This document shows positions 21,953 to 32,387 of a stretch of 64,000 nt of DNA, piece after piece. The notes under the pieces were generated by a model. That model was not told where the DNA came from. It did no database searches and was given only the letters and a program-made list of their open reading frames with translations. The stretch spans positions 2,108,001-2,172,000 of the forward strand of contig OU342630.1 of the NCBI GenBank assembly GCA_910589415.1, written 5' to 3'. The position numbers and the translations under genes were made by a program. Every line of letters begins with the position of its first letter. Within the stretch, counting starts at the first letter, position 1. Source of the DNA: Malachius bipustulatus (taxonomy: Eukaryota > Arthropoda > Insecta > Coleoptera > Melyridae).

Positions 21953-22655
21953 CAGGGTGTTCTACAAGCTCTATGACAAACTTTGACAGATGGTAGGTTG
22001 CTTGATTTTAAACATATTTTTTTTTAATAAACATGGGTCCGGATCGTTTTTGTTTAGAAGTTACAAGCATTTAACCTTTATTAACAATCAACAATAAAAA
22101 TTTAAATTAAATGATAATCACAAAACTTAAGACTATAAAAATTGTTCGAAATGTCCACCCTCAGCTTGAATGCAAGCCTCACATCGACAAACTAAAGATT
22201 CGGTCACTCGAAGAATGAGATTTGGATCATTTCTTATTTGGTTAGCTTGTCTGGCGTTACCATTGGAATACCCATATACAAACACAATATCTGCATATTC
22301 CTCAGTCGAGAATAAATGCATTTTTTATTTATAACTTTCACACGAAATATCTAATAAATAATTAAAATGACACTAACAATTATTATTGTCATAACAACCG
22401 ATATTTCTATTTATCAGCCTACGTTTTTCATTGAAGTAAGTGTATATTTGATAAGTGTACATTGGTTGACATAGTGTCTTAGTGACATAGCGACTTAGTG
22501 TCACTTCCTGGCTGACTGAAAAAATTACGATTCTTTAAATGCTTGTAACTTCTAAACAAAAACGAATCGGACCCATGTTTATTAAAAAAAATATGTTTAA
22601 AATCAAGCAACCTACCATCTGTCAAAGTTTGTCATAGAGCTTGTAGAACACCCTG
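21953..22655 (-). mobile_element. Internally deleted mariner-like element, copy 1
   Basis: 703 bp with long terminal inverted repeats (CAGGGTGTTCTACAAGCTC..., over 100 bp each) and TA duplications (21951-21952, 22656-22657). The centre holds only the start and end of a transposase on the minus strand. The same family occurs at 30099-30795 with a different internal deletion. Confidence 0.87.
22133..22321 (-). pseudogene. Transposase N-terminus fused to C-terminus
   Basis: 62 residues. The first part, HLFSTEEYADIVFVYGYSNG, is the typical N-terminal helix of this mariner-related transposase group. After NARQ it jumps directly to ANQIRNDPNLILRVTES and RCEACIQAEGGHFEQFL, which matches the C-terminus of the frame at 30248-30616. 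The catalytic D-D-D core is deleted. It could at most encode a DNA-binding fragment; expression is not evident. Confidence 0.8.
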
Positions 22656-22666
22656 TATAATATAAT

Positions 22667-23428
22667 CAGTGATGCGAATTGTATTATACACGTTGTATTA
22701 TACACTTGTATAATACGTATTTTTTGTATTATACCAGAACATTTTATACCGGTATTAAAAACAAAAAGAAGAACTCTCTGGAATAGACCTTCCCAAATGA
22801 CAGAACTGACAGAAGTGACAGAACCGAGACCATCCATACCATGATTACTTTTCAGTTTTCATGATTTTTCAAAAATTCAGCAAAAAACAAACCGCGGTAG
22901 GTATCTCGGTAGGAATTCCTTTATAATTACATGGGTAGTACTGGTACTAGGTAGGTATTTTGATGACATCTAATTATAAGTTTATGAATTTAAAATGAAA
23001 AAAACTTTTCTATTTTCGAAGTTCCCTGTTATTTACTTGACTCCTGCTGATTCGGCCTGAATTTCTGATTAAAAGGTAAGTTTGTTCGTCTATTTAACTA
23101 TTTATCAAGTGTTTGGCTGGCTAGATGAGCTTGCTTAGGATAGGCTGGATAAGCCAATAATTATCGGAGTGGAACGAATTTGTCTTATCTACACAGTTAA
23201 GACCGAAGGAAAAGGAAGATCCCTCTTATTTCTTAAATAACAAAAATAAAAGCTTGGTTAAGAATATAAGAATTTGTAGTCTGGATAATGAATTGATCAA
23301 TGACAGGAGACAACTGACAAGTGACCGTAATTTTTGGTAACCTTCAAATTTGTATTATACGGTATTTTAAACCGTATTATACGCTGTATAATACAAAAAA
23401 AATAAAATACCGTATTTTTGCATCACTG
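22667..23428. mobile_element. hAT-type MITE with 8-bp duplication
   Basis: 762 bp. The ends are CAGTGATGCGAA and, inverted, CAGTGATGCAAA. The 8-bp AATATAAT is duplicated on both sides (22659-22666, 23429-23436). CAGTG termini with 8-bp duplications are characteristic of hAT elements. Next to each end are runs of GTATTATAC-type repeats. There is no transposase. It sits four bases outside the mariner-like element. Confidence 0.88.
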
Positions 23429-23453
23429 AATATAATATACACATTGTAAGTAA

Positions 23454-23640
23454 TCAGTTCTGAATTTGAGCAGCGATGCTTTGTATTTCCAAAGAACTCC
23501 CGATAATTGCCTTGACATTATTAATTTGAATAAAAATACGCCCATCTACAGTCCATACCTTATACGCTAAGTAAGTATCGGATGTTTGCGGAGCGCGCGC
23601 CTCCTCGTGGATTTCTTTCGCACTTTTGTGCTGCATACTA
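23454..23640 (-). pseudogene. Fragment of LINE ORF1 (FP25K-like C-terminus)
   Basis: The minus strand reads SAKEIHEEARAP, then YKVWTVDGRIFIQINNVKAI, like the C-terminal domain of a coiled-coil ORF1 protein common in insect LINEs (often annotated as zinc finger DNA-binding or FP25K-like). It is probably the end of the ORF1 whose start is at 26402. Similarity is by motif only. Confidence 0.45.
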
Positions 23641-24199
23641 ATCGTTGACAGCTCGTTTCAATAAAATGAAACCTTTTTAAAATCATTATTTGAAAGTGTA
23701 TTTCTAGATTTTTTAATTTATTATGACTACAATTATTATTAAAAGTCATTTCTAAGCACCCAGTCTCGACTGCTTTCGTTTTAAATCGTTGAGAAATGGG
23801 CGAAATCTCATGATGAGTTTTCACATGAGCGATGTTAGAGAATACGTTTACATGGAACTTTTCTTCAAGGAAACGCTCTTTTAGAGAGACTCCTGGTGCA
23901 CATAGCACTCATAAAAATGAAAAACCTATTATTGTCCCATTGTTCAGGTGATATATTAATTGTTCCATTAAAAAAATATCACCTTTCTTATCAACATAAA
24001 TAAGTTCACATTTCAGCTCATGTTTTAGTGTTTTTTATTCAGCGTATGTATAATAAGTCGAAGAGTTTTGAACATATTTTGCAGCTGTGAAGCAGGCAAA
24101 TGTTACCCTTCGTCTGAAATACAGCTCGAAAAAATTATAGCAGTAGTTATTGTTTGTTTGTATTACTTATATGCCTTAAATTATTAACTAAAATTTTTA
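23641..24199. other. No gene supported
   Basis: A minus-strand open frame of 113 residues (23908-23567) overlaps the ORF1 fragment and has no recognisable domain. The rest is A/T-rich. The stretch could be decayed LINE or unrelated DNA. Confidence 0.35.
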
Positions 24200-24203
24200 A
24201 CTT

Positions 24204-25558
24204 TGTGACGTCTCTCCTTTTTTGGAGAGGACGTCTTAATTATTGGGTTAATTTATTTCTTAACCAATGCCTTCAGACGGGATATTTGGGTGGATTTACA
24301 CAAATGATACACGACATTAAAAAATCAACGTAAATTTATTATTTCCTTAAAATGGTAAACGTAAAATAATCATTCAATGCTTGGTGAACGCCCGGTATAT
24401 CTTCCCGGCCCAGCACCCGGTAAAAAGCAGTGCCCCGGCCGCCGCTCGACGATGAGATTATGCCAGTAGGTCGAGGAGGACAAGTTTTTCTGCGGAGTTC
24501 AGTCAACTGGAAAATAAAATGTTAGTGGTGCAATATGAGACGAGAACGGAATGATTTTACTATTATTTTTATCGCGTCGATAAAAGAATGAGAAATGAAC
24601 TGAATAAAACTCTCGATTAATATTATTTACATGAAATCTATCATGATCTCAATTTATGAAAAATTCCCTTTTATTTAAATGAATAATTTAATTAATAAAT
24701 TACATTAGCTCGGGGGAAAATTCTAGCTATATGAAAATGACCCCGGGTTTTATTATTTGATGAGTGACTGGGTTCGTCTTCGATTGCGTGACGGTCAATT
24801 CTCGTTCGCAACCGAAGGTTGACCTTCTACGTGCCTGTCTAACTCGTCGAGTCAATACTTCGACTCGTTAGGAAGTCACGGGGGGATGATACGCTTACTC
24901 AGAGTAATTGGACCAGGGACGCGAATCAATTCTTCGCGTCACCTGGGTCCACGTTCGAGACTGATAAGCTTTAGGGGGTGACGAAAGAGTATCAATACTA
25001 CTCTCTCGCGTTATCCCAACTTGACTCCTGGTCAGTACCCAGGCTTCGCGTTGGGGTAGGTTAAGGTGTGAGCTTGGAAGAGTCAATTCTTCTTCGCTCT
25101 AGGAGAAGTCCCGATCAGTACTCGGGCCTCTGGGCAAGGGGGTGAGCCATGGATGGCGGACCGGCTATCCTAGATCAGTTCTCTAGGAAGGCCAGCTGCC
25201 ATCTCCTCTGTTCCTTCAATCTCGGTCCCTTTATATAGGTACCGGACGTAAACAACAACAACTTCTTATCTTGTTTTCCTCTCGGCTTCGCATTTATTTG
25301 CTTGGATTTAATATTTTAATATTTCTCGCTGAATTAAATGTTGTTTCCGTTCCTTCCTAGAGGCACTTTCTGTAAACAACAACTGATACCAATATAAAAA
25401 ACCTCCCTTATCTGTTGTCGCCGATTTATCTGCTTGGATTTTAATAATTTACTACTTGAATAATTCCTACATGATTTCTTCTCGCCTTTCGTGGGAATAA
25501 TATTTTATTTAAATTCTGGCGTCGCTTTCCAGCGTCGCGACGTTACTGTAACGTCACA
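24204..25558 (-). mobile_element. Solo LTR (1,355 bp) with ACTT duplication
   Basis: Begins TGTGACGTC and ends ACGTCACA. ACTT is on both sides (24200-24203, 25559-25562). The minus strand has TATATAAAGGG (near 25230) and, near the left end, AATAAA-type signals, in promoter then poly(A) order. The left end has a short hairpin (GACGTCTCTCC...GGAGAGGACGTC, 24208-24235). The length and TGTGACG start recall insect LTR families, but I do not identify the family. Confidence 0.82.
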
Positions 25559-25562
25559 ACTT

Positions 25563-25799
25563 TAATTTACTATCTAAAAAAAGATTCAGGAGTAACAAAT
25601 ACGTATGTAATCGCAAGCATTTAAGGTACTCGTGTACAGCAAACCCTTCCCGATTTTTTTTTATACCTGAACGACCTCATGTTTGCAATAACAAATACAT
25701 TTATAAAATGAATAGCGGGCACGCAAGACTTGCCGCATGAAAGTGTCAAATTTGCCTACTTGGTGGCGCCACAATAGTTACTTGTTTAGCCTATTACGA
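25563..25799. other. No gene supported
   Basis: A/T-rich stretch between the solo LTR and the recognisable ORF1 remnant. Confidence 0.35.
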
Positions 25800-26402
25800 C
25801 CAAGAACACTACTAGCCTCCTTGTCGAGTTTGAAGTTTTTCATAGTTCAATCTTCCTTTATTACGATTTTGGTACCCTTAAGCAGGTTTTTTCCTCATTA
25901 TTAAAACATTACATTTCTGTCGTGAGAATTCAACCAATATTGGTAAAGATTTAGGAAGACTTGCATTTTGCTTAGTTTTAACTATGTAGCATTTTTCAAT
26001 GGAACCTGGATTCAACTCAAGTTTCAATTATTTCTCCCTAAATAGCTTAGTAATTCGTTCATTTAATTGTTCTCCAGTTTGAGTTCCAAACCCTAGGATT
26101 CTTATATTTTTATTTCGAGAGCGTTGTTCATCACGGTCAATTTTTTCAGACAGTTCATTACATTGCCTTTTGAGTTCATTGATTTCAATTTCTTGCTGGG
26201 TTATCTTATCTTGCATGACGGTGATACCAGTTTTATTAATAATTTTGTCAATTATATTTGTTAAAAATTCGTCATTAAAAACTTCATTCACTGTGCTCCG
26301 AATCAGAAGTTTAATATTGCTTACTTGTGATTGAGTAAGCGGCATGTTGTAAGATTCACTATACCTCAGTCGACCAACAGATATAGTAATAAAACTGCGC
26401 AC
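25800..26402 (-). pseudogene. LINE ORF1 remnant with coiled coil
   Basis: A 124-residue frame (26402-26028) begins MRSFITISVGRL and contains a strong heptad region, TQQEIEINELKRQCNELSEK, followed by RDEQRSRNKNIRILGF, the classic coiled coil plus RNA-recognition start of insect LINE ORF1 proteins. After a stop the minus strand continues in the same style (PGSIEKCYIVKT, SLPILVEFSRQKCNVLIM) to about 25870. The ORF1 is degenerate. The matching C-terminus may be at 23454-23640 across the solo LTR. Confidence 0.6.
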
Positions 26403-26595
26403 AAACTTTTAAGGTCCAAGTAGTCACATCTGTAGACCAGATAGTGCCTTATTTATTGGTTACCTGGTTTCGGTAAACCAATGAGAAGGGCATTCTAAGG
26501 TTTGTGTATATAATTCTTCTGTATAAGGTCTGCCTACCTTGTAAACTTACCGCGCACTTTTATTACTTTATCTTTTGGCCGACTGAGGTATAGAT
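26360..26595. repeat. Inverted repeat at the 5' end of the LINE remnant
   Basis: TATACCTCAGTCGACC...TGCGCAC at 26360-26402 is matched inverted by GCGCACTTTTATTAC...GACTGAGGTATAG at 26552-26595, about 42 bp with several mismatches. It may be a small inverted-repeat element or a head-to-head fragment of LINE 5' ends. Confidence 0.5.
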
Positions 26596-26642
26596 AGCAC
26601 ACTATTTAATATAGTAAATAGTCAAAACAGAACAAAAAAAAG

Positions 26643-26900
26643 TTGCAAACTTACTGCCAGAGTAAGGTAAACAAACACCTAAGAGTACACCTACATAAAC
26701 TGGGGATATACAGAGAAGACCCAATTTGTAGACTCTGCAATGAAGAAGACGAGACAGCTTCTCATGTGATATTCGAGTGTCCAGCACTCGCACGAACGCG
26801 CTATGCGGTCCTGGGACCAATCAGTCCCGGGAGCCATCTGGCGGAAAAAACCTTGGTTAGCGGGCTGCTAAACCTTGTCAAAGGAACGGAGCTCTTCTAA
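26643..26900 (+). pseudogene. LINE 3' end, C-terminal zinc-knuckle fragment
   Basis: On the plus strand: KVNKHLRVHLHKLGIY, then CRLCNEEDETASHVIFECPA and LARTRYAVLG. The C-x2-C...H-x4-C arrangement is the C-terminal zinc knuckle of R1/Jockey-type LINE ORF2 proteins. It is 5' truncated at about 26640 and followed by a 3' UTR with a short stem (TAAATGTGAGA 26912-26922, TCTCACATTTA 26972-26982). It is the only clear plus-strand LINE piece in the window. Confidence 0.75.
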
Positions 26901-26982
26901 TCAAGGAGAATCTAAATGTGAGAAATACAATAAGCCCGCTGGCTTCAGTGTTTGGGACCTAATAAACCATCTCTCACATTTA

Positions 26983-27113
26983 GTTAAAATACCAAAATAC
27001 CATACCAAGGTAAACAAATGCGGAGAACACTTCTAGCACATTCACTCAGCTTGCATTTCGATTTTGTTTCCTTTCTAATCTAAAAATATCAATAAAAATA
27101 AAAAATAAAAATT
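26983..27113. other. A/T-rich spacer
   Basis: Includes an (AAAAATA)-like run near 27085-27110, possibly a LINE tail. Confidence 0.3.
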
Positions 27114-28009
27114 AATGCTGCATAGCCCTGTTATTGATCATGTGCCGAAGGAATAATATTCTGTGGCCATACCATTAGGGAAATCATTATTTTTTTTGTT
27201 CGATTAAGAGAAAAATTATCATCCTAACTTCGCCCCTTAATACACGAAAAAAAATTGCCCATGAACCTAGCAAGTTATGCCTAAAAATGGCTCATTTGAT
27301 CTAGTTTCTGCACAAGTGTAATATTTTCTGTGCTTGACTTAAGAAAAAAAGATATTGCTAGTTGACTGCAAAATTATATCACTAATTTGAAATTTTAATT
27401 AAAGCACGTGTTAAATTACAGTAACAAAAGGCATTTATTGAAAACTTAAAAATGCAGCACCACTTTCTCAGCATTTTTCATAAATGTAATGAATGCTCAA
27501 GTATTTCAGAAATTATACTGGTACCGCATAATGAGAAATATTTGATTTCAATTGCGTAACATAAACGTCTTTAGCAACAATGTCATTCTAACATTGTTAA
27601 ATGACGTACTTACAATTATTATCATCCATAACGACATGATATCTTATTATTGTAAGCCACCAAAGATTATAATTTCACAAGTCGCTCAAGGCCTTGTCAA
27701 AGTTTTGCAGTCAAATAACAAATTTATTACAATAACTTTTTTTGTAAAGTAAAGCATAAAAAATATTACACCATTTCAGAAACAAGATCAAATGATCCAT
27801 TTTTAGAGACAACTTTCACGGGGTAATTTTTTTCAGAACCAGTTTCACGGGTAATTTTTTTCCATCTATGAAGTAGCAAAGTTAGGTCATGAAAAAGTTT
27901 TTTTTTTCAATCGGACAAAAAAACTAATAATAATTTCCCTAAAGGTATGGCACCAGAATATTCCTTAACAATTCCAAATATTCCAATTATTACAGGACTA
28001 TGCAGCATT
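27114..28009. mobile_element. Fold-back element family 3
   Basis: Starts AATGCTGCATAGCCCTG and ends in the complement, CAGGACTATGCAGCATT. The arms of about 250 bp are imperfect inverted complements, sharing GCCATACC-TTAGGGAAAT, a T-rich run, ATGGATCATTTGATC and GTAATATTTT. The loop (about 27390-27700) is A/T-rich. Indels between arms indicate age. The target duplication is not clear. Confidence 0.6.
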
Positions 28010-28529
28010 GCGTTACAAAATTTAGAATCTAAAAATATGAAATTTTGTAACTGTGACACTTCTTCAGTAAACCGTTCTTCAGTATCGAGTTTCACACAAA
28101 TCATAAAACCACCATTATCTTGAATTGAAATAATTTTTTACTAAGATCATGTTATGATATTCGGGTCAGTCATGTTCTGAGTTCAGTCAAGATCTGAGTT
28201 CAGCGTGCTTTATAATTAGACAATTGCGTAACACTGTTTTACCTGCTGTGCTCAGGATTGCCTATTTTGGATTGGTGCAGGCTCGTCTAACTTATATGGG
28301 GTTTCTTTTTGGGGAAGCTCTGCCTATCTTCAAAGAGTGTTTGTTGTTCAGAAAAAATCGGAAACACATACTTATAAAACCAGAAAAGGATTAGGTATAC
28401 GTTGTATGTCCAATGTAAAGTCTTTAGAATCATGCAAGGGTATTGAAACTGAAACAAAGGTAATTGAAAAGGAAACAAAACTTTCATGAAACACATGAAA
28501 ATTTTGACAGTACCCTGTCTTTATACATA
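28010..28529. other. No gene supported
   Basis: Minus-strand open frames at 28287-28632 show no domain. A short direct repeat, GTTCAGTCAAGATCTGAGTT / TGAGTTCAG, lies near 28175-28205. Confidence 0.35.
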
Positions 28530-29349
28530 CAGGGTGGCCCAGCGAAAACGTAACTCGCCTTAATAACTTGGAAACTGAAGATGTACGCCAAAAAATACCG
28601 AAACAGGTCGATTTTTTCATCGAATTAGACATATTTTCGCAACAAATTTAAATACCCAAGTTCAACCCCTTGGCAGGGGTAGCTACCCCTTTGCTTATCA
28701 TCATAGGGAACAGATATCGAGTGATACATCATTTGAAAGCTACTTGAATTCTTTTTACAACGATATCCAACATTTTGGGTTTCGCTTACATACAGGATGG
28801 CCCAATAAAACGTGACTCGCCTTAATAACTTGAAAACTGAAGATGTACGCGAAAAATAAAAGAGAATTCAAGTAGCTTTCAAATGATGTATCACTCGATA
28901 TCTATTCCCTATGATGATAAGCAAAGGGGTAGCTACCCCTGCCAAAGGGGTGAACTTGGGTATTAAGTCAAATTTGTAACGAAAATATGCCTACTTCCAT
29001 AACAAAATCTACCTGTTTCGACGTTTTTCGCGTACATCTTCAATTTACAAGTTGTTAAGGTGAGCTACGTTTTCGTTGGGCCACCCTGTATGTAAGCGAA
29101 AACCAAAATGTTGGATACCGTTGTAAAGAGAATTCAAGTAGCTTTCAAATGATGTATCACTCGATATCTGTTCCCTATGATTATAAGCAAAGAGGTAGCT
29201 ACCCCTGCCAAAGGGGTGAACTTGGGTAGTTAAATTTGTCACGTAAATATGTCCCCCTCGATAACAAAATCGACCTGTTTCGGCGTTTTTCGCGTACATC
29301 TTCAGTTTTCAAGTTATTAGGCCTGGTACGTTTTCGCTGGGCCAGCCTG
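28530..29349. mobile_element. Fold-back element family 4, outer copy
   Basis: Starts CAGGGTGGCCCAGCGAAAACG, ends in its complement, and is flanked by TA (28528-28529, 29350-29351). The arms are 28530-28790 and 29091-29349. They share GATGTACGC, GGGGTAGCTACCCC and the GATGTATCACTCGATATC segment. The original centre would be a perfect palindrome around a TA, and that TA is occupied by an inner copy. Non-coding. Confidence 0.75.
28793..29088. mobile_element. Fold-back element family 4, inner copy at palindrome centre
   Basis: 296 bp from CAGGATGGCCCAATAAAACG to CCACCCTG, flanked by TA (28791-28792, 29089-29090). Its flanks are CGCTTACA and TGTAAGCG, inverted complements, so it sits exactly at the centre of the outer element. 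It has the same family termini but lacks one long arm. Confidence 0.72.
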
Positions 29350-29429
29350 TATATACTGTATTATACTGCACTATCATGCATATTAAAAAAATTAACGAAA
29401 ATATGTATTTAGGGCAACACTCTCATATA

Positions 29430-29953
29430 CAGGGTCTTAGTTAAGTACGGGGCCAAATTCCAAGGGGTGCTTCCTTGAGTGATTTTAAGAAGAAAAGTTC
29501 AAATAAACATGGGTCCGAAAATGCATATTTTTCAAGATACAGGGTGTCAAACTTTTTTTTCTCGAAAACAAAGCAAGATATGAAAAAAACTCAAGAAATA
29601 AAATAGTTGTATTTCTAGTTGCTTAATTCGAAAAAAATACAAAATTAAAAAAAAAGTCAGTGGCGCCCAATTTTTTAATCAAAAATATTAGTTAGACTAT
29701 CTTCCGGGACGCCACTGGAATTAGTAATTTTAATCTAATTGGGGCTAAATTACCCTCTTGTTATTACAAACAAAACTGCCAAATTTCAACAAAATTGATT
29801 GAAAGAGTTTAGAGATATTCACGAACATTCGAATTTTTTTTTATGTTTGACACCCTCATCTTGAAAAATATGCATTTTCGGACCCATGTTTATTTGAACT
29901 TTTCTTCTTAAAATCACTCAAGGAAGCACCACTTGGACTTAACTAACACCCTG
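29430..29953. mobile_element. Fold-back element family 5 (TA-flanked MITE)
   Basis: 524 bp, CAGGGTCTTAGTTAAGT to TTAACTAACACCCTG, TA on both sides (29428-29429, 29954-29955). Arms of about 110 bp contain AAACATGGGTCCGAAAATGC and GATACAGGGTGTCAAAC with their complements. The AAACATGGGTCCG segment is also found just inside the mariner-like ends at 21953 and 30099, suggesting related termini. Confidence 0.78.
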
Positions 29954-30098
29954 TATGTTGCACGCTTTGACCTACAGAAGATGTTACCAACACCCAACAC
30001 CTAAGAGCAATGTTAGCAACTTTTTTACTGTAAAAACAAATTGGCCACCCATAATTTTATAGTGTATGACATGGGAAATACGGAAGGATTTTGCTATA

Positions 30099-30795
30099 CA
30101 GGGTGTTCTACAAGCTCTATGACAAACTTTGACAGATGGTAGGTTGCTTGATTTTAAACATATTTTTTTTAATAAACATGGGTCCGATTCGTTGTTTAGA
30201 AGTTACAAGCATTCTTAGAACACGACCTTTTAGAGTTTATTGATGACGTGCAACTCAATATTATTCAAAATATGTGGTATCAGCATGACGGTGCACCACC
30301 ACATAGAGGAAGACAAGTTGCTGCTTGGCTAAATGAACATTTCCCGAATAAATGGATAGGTCAAGGAGGTCCAATATCATGGCCACCTCGTTCTCCCGAT
30401 CTGAATCCTCTGGATTTTTATTTATGGGGACACATGAAGCAGCTGGTCTACCATGTTGAAATCGCTACCCATCAGCAGTTACTTGAAAGAATTCAAGATG
30501 CAGCTAACCAAATAAGAAATGATCCAAATCTCATTCTTCGAGTGACCGAATCTTTAGTTCGTCGATGTGAGGCTTGCATTCAAGCTGAGGGTGGACATTT
30601 CGAACAATTTTTATAGTCTTAAGTTTTGTGATTATCATTTAATTTAAATTTTTATTGTTGATTGTTAATAAAGGTTAAATGCTTGTAACTTCTAAACAAA
30701 AACGAATCGGACCCATGTTTATTAAAAAAAATATGTTTAAAATCAAGCAACCTACCATCTGTCAAAGTTTGTCATAGAGCTTGTAGAACATCCTG
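30099..30795 (+). mobile_element. Internally deleted mariner-like element, copy 2
   Basis: 697 bp with CAGGGTGTTCTACAAGCTC ends (right end CAGGATGTTC inverted) and TA duplications (30097-30098, 30796-30797). It carries the C-terminal half of the transposase on the plus strand and lacks the N-terminal half. The left arm is cut short within the AGAAGTTACAAGCATT segment. Confidence 0.88.
30248..30616 (+). pseudogene. Mariner-like transposase, C-terminal half
   Basis: A 122-residue open frame covering the second and third catalytic positions: QHDGAPPHRG and WPPRSPDLNPLDFYLWG. The spacing between the two Asp residues is 36 residues by my count, compared with 34 in classical DD34D mariners. Downstream it reads HQQLLERIQDA and the C-terminus RCEACIQAEGGHFEQFL. 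The DNA-binding N-terminus and first Asp are missing, so the product would be inactive, although the remaining frame is undamaged. Confidence 0.85.
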
Positions 30796-30797
30796 TA

Positions 30798-31375
30798 TTT
30801 GGCATGAACATTTAGCAAAAACCTTCTTGAGCATCAATCGAATTATGAATATTTTCAACGCTTTTTAAATCGGCGCAGTACTGCGCAACAATAATTGGTC
30901 CGATTAATGAGATATTGTTATGTAAATGTTCGTAATTATAAGCGCTACAAGTTTTGTGGGAAAAATTTTTGGATTGCGATTGAAAAAAGGAGTTATTCTG
31001 AAAATACCAATTTTTCATCCCCCTTGTTCTTAATTAATCACCTGTAGGTCATTAAATATTGCAAATACAAAAAAATGTCACATATGCAAATTTGTGGAGA
31101 ATGTTTTTCTGAATAAAGTAAGTAATGACACTTTTTGCGGTAAAATGCGAATTAACGTCGTAAAGTGCAAAAAACCATTCATCCCTTAAAACCAAGATGG
31201 CGGCTTATTCACAAGGGGTAGGAGGTCGCATTTTTGGATTTAGACTCTTCATTGACCACCCAACCCCTACACAAAATATTTTCTTTTCCGCATGAATTGC
31301 ACAATTAAATCCTACTTTGACTGGACTAGCATGATTTCGGAATTTTCACTAATGTATTTTCTTCGACTCCTACTA
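30798..31375. other. No gene; possible 3' flank of the errantivirus-like element
   Basis: A/T-rich DNA without recognisable coding. It holds AAACCAAGATGGCGGC near 31190. No match to the 5' LTR region at 59.87-60.35 kb is seen, so the 3' LTR of the element whose env ends to the right is not identified. Confidence 0.4.
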
Positions 31376-32387
31376 GTTAGGGCCGCGGTGACAAAAGTGC
31401 GTTGCAACTCCCAAACGGATGAAAAGCACGGTTTTGTATAGTTCGAATGTCGTTCCCGAAATCCGTGTTGTCGAGTAGGGGTCTGGCGTTCGGCGTTGGG
31501 CGGCTATAGTATTTTTTCCGAATTTTGCCCAGCGGTTCCAAAAATTATTTCCCAAACGGATGAAAATTACTGGAGGGCATCTACGCAAACCCCCAATTAC
31601 CGGAAAAATATTTTCATCCGATTTGATCCTTGCCGTAGCCTGCAGTACAATTAAATTGACCCAGACTCCGAAATGAAAAAAATTATCAGCCGCATGCATG
31701 CAACCGGACTGATATGAATGGTTATTATTTATGTTATTAGAAAAAAAAGTTTTCATCCAAAATGCGCCTGGCAAAATTATGCTTTCAGATCCTGCAGTTT
31801 CCCGTATTAATGAATATATCGGAGCATTATTATGGATGATCTGGACTTGACCGCAACAAATTTGGATGAAAATAATTTTTCGATGTTCTGTAGGTATCAA
31901 AGAACCTGTGGGCAAATTTTCATCCATTTTGAAATTACTTTATCAAATTTGGCCCATTTAAATTTTTGAAAATTGTTACAAAGTCATCGCGATACATAGA
32001 GCAAAAAAAATTTTTTTACATATTCTCAGACACGAATTATATCTCCCTGCCAAATTTCAAGTTCAAATGAGGAAATTTCCCCCCCCCCCCTTTTTTTCCA
32101 TTTTTTTAGAGCTTCTGGAAGAGCTCTTTGCAAATATCAAATCGGATGAAAATATTTTTCCGTTAATTGTGGGTTTGCGTAGATGCCCTCCAGTAATTTT
32201 CATCCGTTTGGGAAATAATTTTTGGAACCGCTGGGCAAAAGTCGGAAAAAATACTATAGCCGCCCAACGCCGAACGCCAGACCCCTACTCGACAACACGG
32301 ATTTCGTAAACGACACTCGAACTATACAAAACCGTGCGTTTCATCCGTTTGGGAGTTGCAAGGCATTTTTGTCACCGCGGCCCTAAC
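31376..32387. mobile_element. Long-inverted-repeat MITE with repeated TTTTCATCC motif
   Basis: 1,012 bp, GTTAGGGCCGCGGTGACAAA to its complement, TA on both sides (31374-31375, 32388-32389). The arms of about 250 bp are near-perfect inverted complements. TTTTCATCC or its complement GGATGAAAA occurs about ten times, both in the arms and in the unique centre. Open frames across it are repeat-encoded and show no transposase. It lies at the downstream end of the env fragment. Confidence 0.82.

Noticed and set aside
23567..23908. 113-codon minus-strand frame as a host gene
   Set aside because: No recognisable domain, and it overlaps the LINE ORF1 fragment in another frame.
28287..28632. Overlapping minus-strand frames near 28.4 kb
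   Set aside because: The upstream part lies in a fold-back element terminus, the rest is A/T-rich; no domain.
31373..31927. 184-codon minus-strand frame across a MITE
   Set aside because: It follows the inverted arm and the repeated GGATGAAAA motif. A similar frame appears in the other arm (32067-32309), as expected of a repeat, not a gene.
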